This document shows, one piece after another, positions 34,952 through 43,165 of a DNA stretch of 64,000 nt. The notes beneath the pieces are model-generated. The model searched no databases. It saw nothing but the letters and a program-made list of their open reading frames with translations, and was not told the origin of the DNA. The translations under genes and the position numbers were made by a program. Source of the DNA: Colimorpha sp964483145 (lineage in GTDB: Bacteria > Bacteroidota > Bacteroidia > Bacteroidales > P3); NCBI GenBank assembly GCA_964483145.1, contig CAZAAK010000002.1:1-64000 (forward strand), given 5' to 3'. Within the stretch, counting starts at the first letter, position 1. Every line of letters begins with the position of its first letter.

Positions 34952-35614
34952 CTACTTTTCTCTGGTTTTCTCAAAAGAATGTACTTCTTGCTGAAAATGC
35001 AGGTTTGCCTTGCTCAGAGCCGAGTCGGAATTGATGCCATTGTGGTGCGCCCAATGGATGAGGCTGAACAGGAGTTGACCGAACTGTTCTTCTGTCATAT
35101 TTTGGGCTAGTTCTGTTTTTCCTTCTGCCATCTCAAAACCGATACCGGCTGCCTTTTCTTGCATGCGCATAGCCTTGAGCAGTGGAGGAAGGGAGGCGGG
35201 TACTCCTTCTAGGACCGATTTGCGGCCCTCATGCATTTTGAGTTGTTCCCAACTTTCGCCGTGATATTCCTCTTTGTGGAATATGAAAGGATGCCGGTTG
35301 ACCAATTTGGTGCTGATGGCATTGAGCACATCGGCAGTGTCGAAACGCCCTTGCTCTTCGGCAATCTTACAGTAAAAAAGCAGGTGCATGAAGATGTCCC
35401 CAAGCTCCTTCTTAACATCGTCATCAGCTTTGTTGCGGTCTTCGTCATTGGCAGAAAGCGTTCCAAGAATGGCCTCGCTGAGTTCGTAAACCTCTTCAAT
35501 AGTAAGGTATCGCAGACTCTCCATGGTCTGCATTCGATCCCATGGGCACTTTTCCCGAACGATATCCAGAATGTCGCTGAGCCGTTCGAATGCGTCAATC
35601 GTTTTCTGATTCAT
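34952..35614 (-). CDS. mazG: Nucleoside triphosphate pyrophosphohydrolase MazG
   Basis: A 220-residue all-alpha NTP pyrophosphatase that hydrolyses (d)NTPs to monophosphates. The metal-binding EExxE pattern is in LTIEEVYELSEAILG and EExxD-like in DVKKELGDIFMHLL; CPWDRMQT is the N-terminal signature. It overlaps the 3' end of rel by four bases (ATGA), so the two are translationally coupled. MazG can lower cellular ppGpp in E. coli, which makes the pairing with rel meaningful. Convergent with the LptF/G gene, six bases apart. Confidence 0.94.
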   Translation of the reverse strand: MNQKTIDAFERLSDILDIVREKCPWDRMQTMESLRYLTIEEVYELSEAILGTLSANDEDRNKADDDVKKELGDIFMHLLFYCKIAEEQGRFDTADVLNAISTKLVNRHPFIFHKEEYHGESWEQLKMHEGRKSVLEGVPASLPPLLKAMRMQEKAAGIGFEMAEGKTELAQNMTEEQFGQLLFSLIHWAHHNGINSDSALSKANLHFQQEVHSFEKTREK

Positions 35615-37839
35615 AGGCGTCGGACCTCCTCAATACCTTCAATGGACTTGAGATTGTTGATGAGTTGTGTAAGGTTGGCAAGGTCGAGCACATAGAGCAT
35701 GATGATACCGCGCACAATCCCTTCAACGGCTTCGAGGGTGACGGCGCGCATATTGAGGTTCATTTGATTGCTGACGATTTGGGTAATGTCGGTAAGAAGG
35801 CCTTGGCGGTCGATGGCGGTGAAGGCAATGCCCGACATTAGCGAGACATGCTCACCTGGACGCCAACGGGCACGAACAATGCGGTTTTCGTGGTTGGCCA
35901 TTTCGTCCATGGCTACCTTGCAGTTGGTGCGGTGAACCATAATCTTGCCATCGGAGACGATGCCGATCACGTGGTCGCCTTGAACGGGGTTGCAGCAGGA
36001 TGCTGGTTGGGTACTGTAGTTTTCGTATTCTTTGTCTAGCAGGAAAGACTGTTGGTCGCTGTTATTGCGGATGGCAGTGCTGTTTTTCTCGAAGATAGAA
36101 CCATACTCACCCATGAAATAATTGTTGTGGCCATTGAAATTAATGCGGCCGAAACTGTGGGCAATATCCTGTTTAGTTACAGTACCTTTGGCCAATTGAA
36201 AGAAAAGGTCGGTCTCGCTTTTGAGCTTTAGAAAGCGTTTGATTTGACCAATATTGGCAGGGGTATTTTGTAAGTGCAACTTTTGTAGGATGCTATTCAG
36301 TCGTTGCTCTCCCTCTTCGCGATAACCTTTGCGTTGACCTCGCAAGAAGTCTTTTAATGCTTCTCGGGCGCGGGCTGTGGTAGCGTAGTTGGTCCACTCA
36401 TCGGTGGGATATATTTTGGGGCTTGTCAACACCTGTACTTGTTCACCTGCGCGCAGCTTGTAGCTGATAGGTTGCACTTTGCCATTGACTTTGGCGCAGA
36501 TACAATGAAGGCCAAGGTCGGAGTGAATACTGAAAGCAAAATCAAGAACTGTGGAATGGACCGGAAGTTTGCGCATCTCACCACGTGGGGTGAAAAGGTA
36601 TATCTCCTTGGTATAGAGTGTTTCTTTGAATTCTTCCACCAAGTCAAGTGCACTTTTTTCAGTGTTTTCCAAAGTGCTGCGAATTTGCTGCAACCAAACT
36701 TCTACGGGGCTGTTGGCAATATTCTCTTCGGGGTGGGTCTCTTTGTAGAGGAAGTGTGCTGCCATACCTTTTTCGGCAATTACATCCATTCGTTGGGTGC
36801 GTATCTGAATCTCTACCCACTGACCGATAGAGGTCATCACCGTGGTTTGAAGAGATTCATAGCCGTTGGTTTTCGGATTGGTAATCCAATCCCGAAAACG
36901 CGAGGGGTCTGGGCGGAAAGTTGAGGTAATAAGAGAGTAAACCTTGAAGCACTCGGCCTTTTCCTGAGAGAGGGGTACGTCAAGAATGATACGCATGGCG
37001 TAGAGGTCAAAGATCTGGTTGAAGTTTATACCTTTTCGTTCAATCTTTTTCCAGCAGCTGTATACCGATTTGATGCGAGTCTTGATTGTGTATTTGTAGC
37101 CGTTGTCATCAAGCATTTTGATGATGGGAGTCTTGAGGCACGCGTCCAGTTTTTCTGCGGTACCCTCGGCCCGCGAGGCGTCAATAAGTGCGGCAATCTC
37201 GTTGTATTTGGAGGGATTGGTGTATTTCATCACCAACTCCTCTAGCTCAGTCTTGATGTTGTAAAGTCCCAGTCTATGCGCCAAAGGGATGTAAAGGTAG
37301 AGCGTCTCGGACGAGATGGCAAGTTTCTTGGTGTCCGGCATCGAGTCCAAAGTGCGCATATTGTGTAGGCGGTCACAGAGTTTCAGGAAGATGACATAAG
37401 CATCGTTGCACATCGAAAGGAGTATTTTGCGGTAGTTCTCGGCCTGCTTCGAGTCGGTCTGCTGCAAAATCTTCACATCGTTGATCTTGGTCACGCCATC
37501 AACAATCCTTGCCACACGGTCGCCAAAAACTGTTCGGATGAGGTCAAGGGTAATGTCGGTGTCCTCCACTACATCATGTAGCAAGGCACAAACAGCGGCA
37601 ATGGGGCCCAACCCCACTTCCTTGACAGCGATGATGGCAACTGCCAAGGGATGGAAGATGTAGGCCTCTCCCGATTTACGTCGGGTCCCAGTATGGGCAC
37701 GTTTGGCTAGAGAAAATGCACGGAAGATTTCCTCCTCCTCGTCCTGCGAAATAGGATAATTGTTGCGGCAAGCAGCAATCAACTCCTCATATTTGGCTTG
37801 AATCTCCTGCTCCTCGCGTTGTTCGTCAATTACATACAT
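35611..37839 (-). CDS. RelA/SpoT family (p)ppGpp synthetase/hydrolase
   Basis: A 742-residue long Rel protein. The HD hydrolase domain has HPLAVA at residue 63, HDVVEDT at 88 and CDRLHNMRTL near 165. The synthetase domain (about 250-380) follows, with NGYESLQTTV in place of the usual YQSLHTTV and WVEIQIRT bearing the catalytic Glu. Then come TGS (about 415-475) and a C-terminal ACT domain. The charge motif reads RFRD, a variant of the RxKD of bifunctional enzymes rather than the ExDD of RelA, and the HD residues are intact, so both activities are likely. It is followed by and coupled to mazG. Confidence 0.93.
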   Translation of the reverse strand: MYVIDEQREEQEIQAKYEELIAACRNNYPISQDEEEEIFRAFSLAKRAHTGTRRKSGEAYIFHPLAVAIIAVKEVGLGPIAAVCALLHDVVEDTDITLDLIRTVFGDRVARIVDGVTKINDVKILQQTDSKQAENYRKILLSMCNDAYVIFLKLCDRLHNMRTLDSMPDTKKLAISSETLYLYIPLAHRLGLYNIKTELEELVMKYTNPSKYNEIAALIDASRAEGTAEKLDACLKTPIIKMLDDNGYKYTIKTRIKSVYSCWKKIERKGINFNQIFDLYAMRIILDVPLSQEKAECFKVYSLITSTFRPDPSRFRDWITNPKTNGYESLQTTVMTSIGQWVEIQIRTQRMDVIAEKGMAAHFLYKETHPEENIANSPVEVWLQQIRSTLENTEKSALDLVEEFKETLYTKEIYLFTPRGEMRKLPVHSTVLDFAFSIHSDLGLHCICAKVNGKVQPISYKLRAGEQVQVLTSPKIYPTDEWTNYATTARAREALKDFLRGQRKGYREEGEQRLNSILQKLHLQNTPANIGQIKRFLKLKSETDLFFQLAKGTVTKQDIAHSFGRINFNGHNNYFMGEYGSIFEKNSTAIRNNSDQQSFLLDKEYENYSTQPASCCNPVQGDHVIGIVSDGKIMVHRTNCKVAMDEMANHENRIVRARWRPGEHVSLMSGIAFTAIDRQGLLTDITQIVSNQMNLNMRAVTLEAVEGIVRGIIMLYVLDLANLTQLINNLKSIEGIEEVRRL

Positions 37840-37849
37840 AAGTCACTCT

Positions 37850-38464
37850 TTAGCGCATACATTCCAAAAAGAGAATAGATAACAAAGCTGCTAAGGAAAC
37901 ACTGATTCCCACGGTGACATATTGGGTATGGAAATCGGTCAGCATCCCCAAACTGGCACTTTCCATACAGAAGGATCCTCGTGTAGGAATACAACTCAAG
38001 CGAATGCCTACCCCTAAGGCAGGCCTGTATACGAGGTTGCTGTGGGGGACGGCGGAGAGAAAATCACCATTGCTAGTGCCGTGGCGGTAGCCCAAACTGC
38101 CATAGAGATGCCAATCGGCTTTGTTCCAAGGCTTTGATAAACGGTAATCGGCACCTACCATCAGCCATCTGGAGGCAAATTCGACAATGCCGGTAATATG
38201 GCCACCCCACACCTCGGGCAAGTAAGCGTATGTGGCTCCAATCCCCAAGTCGTTGCGGTTGATGAGAAAATCAACCTCTACAAAATGGTTGGCAAAGGGA
38301 CTCCCGAAATAGTATATTGGGTTGCGGTTGGGGGCGCTATAGGCAGTTTCCCAATAAGCAGACGTGTCGTCCTGAGCTATGCCGGAGGTAATAGTGGAGT
38401 CGTTCTGTGCCCACCCTGTTGCAGCTAGCAACAAAAGGGTTAGAGTGGTGAATAATCTTTTCAT
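37850..38464 (-). CDS. Exported beta-rich protein, possibly a small outer-membrane barrel
   Basis: A 204-residue protein with a signal peptide (MKRLFTTLTLLLLAATGWAQ). The mature protein is rich in Tyr, Trp and Gly and shows alternating hydrophobic strands (WHLYGSLGYRHGTSNGDFL, LVYRPALGVGIRLSC), consistent with a small barrel or a membrane-associated beta-sandwich. No family recognised. It sits ten bases upstream of rel on the same strand and ends 79 bases after recA, so it may share either transcript. Confidence 0.7.
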   Translation of the reverse strand: MKRLFTTLTLLLLAATGWAQNDSTITSGIAQDDTSAYWETAYSAPNRNPIYYFGSPFANHFVEVDFLINRNDLGIGATYAYLPEVWGGHITGIVEFASRWLMVGADYRLSKPWNKADWHLYGSLGYRHGTSNGDFLSAVPHSNLVYRPALGVGIRLSCIPTRGSFCMESASLGMLTDFHTQYVTVGISVSLAALLSILFLECMR

Positions 38465-38543
38465 GCGAACTATTTATCTATGCAGTACAAGTGTGCAAAC
38501 TAACTTTTCGTTCTTTTCTGTAACTGAGCATTTGCATGAGGGG

Positions 38544-39575
38544 TCATTCTAGGCTATTCTTTTCTTTCATCGCCTCGCGAATCTTGTTTTCAAGTTCTTC
38601 GCAAAGTTCCGGATTGTCGCGTAGTAGCTGCTTCAGCGCTTCGCGTCCCTGTGCTAGTTTCGAGTCGCCATACCCAAACCAGGACCCACTTTTTTTGAGG
38701 ATGTCAAATTCCACGCCAAGGTCTACAATCTCACCAACCTTGGATATGCCCTCACCAAACATCAGGTCGAACTCACAAACGCGAAAAGGTGGGGCTACTT
38801 TGTTCTTTACCACTTTCACTTTCACTCGGTTACCCACATTTTGGTCGCCATCTTTGATGGCTTGGATACGGCGGATATCAATGCGGACCGAAGCATAGAA
38901 CTTCAGTGCATTGCCGCCCGTAGTGGTTTCGGGATTGCCAAAAAGTACACCGATTTTCTCGCGGAGCTGATTGATGAAGATACAGCAACAATTGGTCTTG
39001 CTGATGGTGGAGGTGAGTTTGCGCATGGCCTGGCTCATCAAGCGGGCCTGCAGACCTACTTTTGAGTCACCCATTTCACCGTCTATTTCAGCCTTGGGAG
39101 TCAAGGCGGCCACGGAGTCGACCACGATGATGTCAATAGCACCGGAACGGATCAGGTTGTCGGCAATCTCGAGGGCTTGTTCACCGTTGTCTGGCTGCGA
39201 AACTAACAGATTGTCAATATCCACACCCAGTTTCTTGGCATAGAAACTGTCAAAAGCATGTTCGGCATCGATAAAAGCAGCAATGCCTCCATTCTTTTGG
39301 CATTCGGCAATAGCATGGATGGCCAAGGTGGTCTTACCCGAAGATTCGGGTCCAAAAATCTCAATGATGCGTCCGCGGGGATAACCTCCCACACCAAGGG
39401 CGTTGTCGAGGTTGATGCTGCCGGAGGAAATCACGTCCACCTTGATGGCCGACTGCTCGCCCAACTTCATTACCGAACCTTTTCCATAGTTTTTCTCAAT
39501 CTTGTCGAGTGTGGTTTGTAGAATTTTTAGTTTTTCGAGCCTCTGAGCTTCGGCATCTGTCATTTCTTTTGCCAT
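38544..39575 (-). CDS. recA: Recombinase RecA
   Basis: The strand-exchange and SOS coprotease ATPase. The 343-residue protein has Walker A GPESSGKTT at residues 75-83, Walker B IIVVDSVAAL, the loop INQLREKIG and the C-terminal winged domain with an acidic tail. ATG 39575 matches the family start MAKEM; an in-frame ATG three codons upstream is less likely. The leader is about 120 bases with a perfect hairpin (39635-39657), and two promoter boxes are visible upstream. Confidence 0.98.
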   Translation of the reverse strand: MAKEMTDAEAQRLEKLKILQTTLDKIEKNYGKGSVMKLGEQSAIKVDVISSGSINLDNALGVGGYPRGRIIEIFGPESSGKTTLAIHAIAECQKNGGIAAFIDAEHAFDSFYAKKLGVDIDNLLVSQPDNGEQALEIADNLIRSGAIDIIVVDSVAALTPKAEIDGEMGDSKVGLQARLMSQAMRKLTSTISKTNCCCIFINQLREKIGVLFGNPETTTGGNALKFYASVRIDIRRIQAIKDGDQNVGNRVKVKVVKNKVAPPFRVCEFDLMFGEGISKVGEIVDLGVEFDILKKSGSWFGYGDSKLAQGREALKQLLRDNPELCEELENKIREAMKEKNSLE

Positions 39576-39634
39576 AGTATACAATATTTATTTGTGCTAC
39601 AAATGTTTGCTTTATGTGAGCCTTGCCAATTCGT

Positions 39635-39657
39635 CTACCCGTACATACCACGGGTAG
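39635..39657 (-). promoter_or_regulatory. Hairpin in the recA leader
   Basis: CTACCCGT and ACGGGTAG pair perfectly around a seven-base loop, 60-80 bases before the recA ATG. A G4/C4 hairpin (14874-14888) occupies the matching place in the leader of the thioredoxin-fold gene. Confidence 0.55.
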
Positions 39658-39698
39658 AACCCGTCAACGTGTGTGCTGAGGTCGCGATTTTGACGATG

Positions 39699-39706
39699 CA
39701 AAGATA
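39699..39706 (-). promoter_or_regulatory. Promoter -7 box for recA (proximal)
   Basis: The minus strand reads TATCTTTG. The surrounding bases (39688-39717) match those at 14942-14971 at all but about two positions. Confidence 0.7.
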
Positions 39707-39951
39707 CAAAATGTTTCCCATATGGCAAATATTTATACACCATTTTGTTGACAATTTTGCAAATCTGCAGCAATACATTGGTTCTGTATCTCTTGGCATG
39801 CAACCAATAATGAGTGGCGTTCCTTTGGTAAAGGTATTTGAAGAATCTGACAGACCAAATTTGTTGACGCAGTACCGATTTTTGACCAGCCTTTTCCGGG
39901 GCATTTGAAAAAATCTGCGTGAGGAAGTGTCGTGTTTGTACGAAAGTACTG

Positions 39952-39959
39952 CAAAGGTA
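39952..39959 (-). promoter_or_regulatory. Second promoter-like -7 box upstream of recA
   Basis: The minus strand reads TACCTTTG. It could be a distal recA promoter or drive an unknown transcript of about 240 bases ending near the proximal promoter. No convincing ORF lies between them. Confidence 0.45.
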
Positions 39960-40507
39960 CAATATGGTCCATAGAAAGGTTTCTGCCACCGCCCTAAAGC
40001 CGACCCATAACTTGTTTTTGGCCGATTGGGTGGGGGGCATGTAAGGCACATGTGGAGTCGTCTTTTTGTTTACTTTTCATTTACCCTTCATTTACTCTTC
40101 GTTTACCTTACCTAAACAAAATGTAAATAAAAGGTAAAAGAAACCTAAGTAAAATGTAAACTAAAAAACGAACTTACCTACACGCCACCACTATCTTACC
40201 CCTTCCTCATCTGTTTCCTTCGATTTATCGCATGCTACTTTAGTACGGTATCTGAGACAGGAAACAATGTTTGCAAAAGATGTTTCATTTGAGCCGTGCT
40301 AAAACAACGTCCAAGGGGGCAGATCGAATGCTGCTTTCTGTGCATGGATACTTCAGCCGATATTCACACTTTGGGTTGCTGGGTCGCAGATTACTTAGTG
40401 CACCTCAAAAAATCATACGGTATCGGAAAGCCATTCGTAACTAGCTAATATATGCCTCTGTGCGAATTTTGTCAAGACACTGTTGGCGCCGTTTCAAATA
40501 AAATGCG
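39960..40507. other. Gene-poor stretch between recA and the DUF4954 gene
   Basis: Contains the second copy of the 11-bp-unit hairpin element (40058-40173) and, to its right, sequence resembling the right flank of copy 1 (CTTACCCCTTCCTC here, TTTACCCTCACCTC there). I see no gene on either strand. Confidence 0.6.
40058..40173. repeat. Long hairpin of 11-bp units, copy 2
   Basis: Left arm units TTTTGTTTACT, TTTCATTTACC, CTTCATTTACT, CTTCGTTTACC. Right arm units ACCTAAACAAA, ATGTAAATAAA, AGGTAAAAGAA, ACCTAAGTAAA, ATGTAAACTAA. Outer ends TCGTC and AACGAA. The strict 11-base period and the inversion of the two arms are visible directly. It lies about 100 bases upstream of the distal recA promoter box. 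Confidence 0.93.
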
Positions 40508-40515
40508 TACCTTTG
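40508..40515 (+). promoter_or_regulatory. Promoter -7 box for the DUF4954 gene
   Basis: TACCTTTG followed by GCAATG. It predicts a long leader of about 235 bases with two hairpins (40574-40622 and 40692-40712). Confidence 0.6.
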
Positions 40516-40573
40516 CAATGCGAAATATTTCGGTGTATGCAAATAACCTGCCTTGGAATAGTGTTGGATAGGG

Positions 40574-40622
40574 TTCGTCTAGAATGGTAAAAAGAGCAAT
40601 AATACCTCTTGTGCTAGACGAA
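40574..40622 (+). promoter_or_regulatory. Structured element in the DUF4954 leader
   Basis: TTCGTCTAG and CTAGACGAA pair perfectly and enclose a smaller stem AAGAG / CTCTT. A second perfect hairpin, CTTGAAA / TTTCAAG, follows at 40692-40712. Together they suggest a folded, possibly regulatory leader. No known riboswitch class recognised. Confidence 0.45.
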
Positions 40623-40758
40623 AGGACGACTTTTGGCCATGGTGCATTAGGGGATATGGGTCGGGATGGGCTCTATGCATAAAAAATACTTGAAAGAACT
40701 TGTTTCAAGATGTGGATTAGGCTTTTAAGGGTTGGTGGAAAGATAAAGTTTTGCAGTC

Positions 40759-42621
40759 ATGAGTGAGAATATCTATAGAACGCTGACGAATCAGGAAATT
40801 GATTTAATGAAACTTAACGGTAACCGTGCTGAGAATTGGTCTAAAGTCCGGCTAAGCGATGGGACAGACCTGTCCTTGGTGAGGAACAATGTTTTGATGG
40901 GAGAGTTGCGCTTGGGTACTTTCCAATCTGGCTACGTGCAGGATGGTGACCTCCGACTATCAGAGGGCATTTACAACTGCATGTTGGCAGATGTTACTAT
41001 TGGAAGCCATTGTGCTCTGCACAATGTACGGATGCTTAGTGGCTACACAATAGGCAATGACTGTTTGATGTTCAATATTGATGAGATGACTGCCTCAAAA
41101 CCCAGTATGGATAACGACTATGCCTGGTTGGAGCCAATGAACGAGAACGGGGGGCGGCGCATCCTGCCGTTTAATGGCATGACGTTGAGCGATGCTTACC
41201 TGTGGGCCAAATATCGCGACCATGTCAAAATGGTTGCACAGCTAGAGAAAATGACCCGGCAACGGCTAGCTACCCCCGAAGGAGGTTATGGATGGGTTGG
41301 AGAGCGCTGCGTCATTAAGAATACCCATACGTTACACAATGTTGCAGTACTTTCCGATGCAGATTCTCCCACTCGCATCGAAGGCTGTGTGGTGTTAAGT
41401 GACGGTGTGGTCGGCTATGGTTGCCGTTGCGAATACGGTTGCATAGCCGTACGATTTATGCTGGGGGAAAATGTGAATCTGGAGTTCGGGGTCAGAATCA
41501 ACGATTCAGTGATAGGCGACAATTCCACCATCGCCCGGTGCGAGGTAGGGAACAGCATGATTTTTCCCGCCCACGAACAACACCACAACAATTCGTTTCT
41601 GATAGCAGCTTTAGTGATGGGACAGAGCAACTTGGCTGCGGGTTGCACGGTAGGGTCGAACCACAACGGCCGTACTGCCGACAACGAGTTAGTGGCAGGC
41701 CGGGGCTTTTGGCCGGGGCTCTGCACTAGCCTCAAGCACTCATCGAGTTTTGCCTCCTACACCTTGCTGGCCAAGGGTGACTATCCTGCAGAGTTGAGCA
41801 TCACGTTGCCATTTGCACTAGTGAACAATAATGAGGCTAAGGGACGTTTGGAAGTGATGCCGGCTTATTGGTGGATGTACAACATGTATGCCCTCAACCG
41901 CAACATTACCAAGTTTGCCAAACGCGACAAACGCAAGAAAAAGATTCAACATATAGTTTTTTCCCCTTATGCACCCGATACAGCAGAGGAGATAGTGAAT
42001 GCTCGGATGCTGTTGAAATACTGGGTAGAACAAGCCTATCACTGTACCGATGGCGATATACCCACGGATGGAAAAGGGAACAGAATAGAGGTACTTGGTT
42101 ATGGGCTAGAAAAGGGCAAGCGCAAGACCGTGGTGCTAAAGTGGGCTCAAGGCTACAAGGCCTATGAAGAGATGTTGGTCTACTATGCCATGAGCACTTT
42201 GGTAAGTGATTGTTCGCAAGCCACCAAACCTGATGCTGATTTGGGTGTAGGTAATCGTGAGAGGGAATGGGTGAACCTTGGGGGACAATTGGTTCCGCAA
42301 CAGGAATTGGACTTGTTGATTAGCGAGATAGAACAAGGTAAGGTAACGTCATGGGACGAGATTCACACTCGGTACAACCAATGGTGGGAGCAGTACCCTG
42401 AACTCTGCCGCAAGCATGCTTATCAGATTCTTTGTAGTCTCTGTAGAGTTGGAGAGTTGACTGATGAACAGTGGCAGAAATATTTGCAACAATACGATAC
42501 GTTGCGTCGTTTTGTAGCTGACCAGGTGCGCATTACTCGTCAGAAAGACGACAGCAACCTCTTCCGCCAAATGACATATAGAAACGATGCGGAAATGAGG
42601 GAAGTGTTGGGAAGCGAATAG
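40759..42621 (+). CDS. DUF4954 family protein (left-handed beta-helix)
   Basis: A 620-residue cytoplasmic protein of a Bacteroidota-centred family. About residues 60-340 carry hexapeptide-like turns (CMLADVTIGSHCALHNVRML, VGYGCRCEYGCIAVRFM), the pattern of sugar-nucleotide and acyl transferase beta-helices. The C-terminal part is helical, with a basic patch AKRDKRKKKIQH near 395. Relatives often sit near sugar metabolism genes, and an activity on nucleotide sugars is plausible but not shown. The start has no Shine-Dalgarno sequence. The leader is long and structured. Confidence 0.85.
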   Translation: MSENIYRTLTNQEIDLMKLNGNRAENWSKVRLSDGTDLSLVRNNVLMGELRLGTFQSGYVQDGDLRLSEGIYNCMLADVTIGSHCALHNVRMLSGYTIGNDCLMFNIDEMTASKPSMDNDYAWLEPMNENGGRRILPFNGMTLSDAYLWAKYRDHVKMVAQLEKMTRQRLATPEGGYGWVGERCVIKNTHTLHNVAVLSDADSPTRIEGCVVLSDGVVGYGCRCEYGCIAVRFMLGENVNLEFGVRINDSVIGDNSTIARCEVGNSMIFPAHEQHHNNSFLIAALVMGQSNLAAGCTVGSNHNGRTADNELVAGRGFWPGLCTSLKHSSSFASYTLLAKGDYPAELSITLPFALVNNNEAKGRLEVMPAYWWMYNMYALNRNITKFAKRDKRKKKIQHIVFSPYAPDTAEEIVNARMLLKYWVEQAYHCTDGDIPTDGKGNRIEVLGYGLEKGKRKTVVLKWAQGYKAYEEMLVYYAMSTLVSDCSQATKPDADLGVGNREREWVNLGGQLVPQQELDLLISEIEQGKVTSWDEIHTRYNQWWEQYPELCRKHAYQILCSLCRVGELTDEQWQKYLQQYDTLRRFVADQVRITRQKDDSNLFRQMTYRNDAEMREVLGSE

Positions 42622-42745
42622 ACGGTTGATGTAGAGGGGATGATGGGTGAACTTTCCAGAGGTTTCTTTTAAGAGGCCATATTCTTAGGTTTTGTGGGGT
42701 AGAGGTGAGTGAAAGGTATGTTTGTTTTGTGGGGAGAAGGGATGG

Positions 42746-43060
42746 CTAGAGTTGTTCTTTGAGCGAGAGAAGGAACTCTTTGGTTTCGGTGAGAGTTTCG
42801 ACGAGTTGCATCTTTTCATCGAGTGCGGTGTTGGCACGGAGCTGGTCGCGGACTCCGTCAAGAGTATATCCGCAGTCGCGAGTGAGGTGATAAATACGTT
42901 TGAGCAATTCAATGTCAGCGGTAGTATAGAATCGGACCCCCCTCTTGTTTTTGCTGGGCTTGATTTGAGAGAATTCGGTCTCCCAAAAACGGAGTAGCGA
43001 AGGGTTTACATCCAACATTTGGGCGACTTCCCCGATGGTATAGTAGAGTTTGTTCGTCAT
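42746..43060 (-). CDS. MerR family transcriptional regulator
   Basis: A 104-residue short MerR protein: winged helix-turn-helix YYTIGEVAQMLDVNPSLLRF near the start, a wing with KNKRGVRFYTTADIELLKRI, then a dimerisation coiled coil to the end. There is no C-terminal ligand domain and no metal-binding cysteine cluster, so it may respond to no small effector. It lies 105 bases downstream of lptD on the same strand and may be its last operon gene. Confidence 0.9.
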   Translation of the reverse strand: MTNKLYYTIGEVAQMLDVNPSLLRFWETEFSQIKPSKNKRGVRFYTTADIELLKRIYHLTRDCGYTLDGVRDQLRANTALDEKMQLVETLTETKEFLLSLKEQL

Positions 43061-43165
43061 CTCTGATAATTTGTGGGTCTCTGATAGTTCGTAAGGGATG
43101 ATTGCTACAGGTCTGCATCAATGGGGTTTGTCGATTTACTGTTGCAGGAAGGAAGCCTTTCAATT

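Noticed and set aside
39594..40051. Overlapping frames of 104-145 codons in the recA upstream region
   Set aside because: No protein-like pattern, mutually overlapping frames, and promoter boxes lie inside them. Better explained as leader and non-coding DNA.
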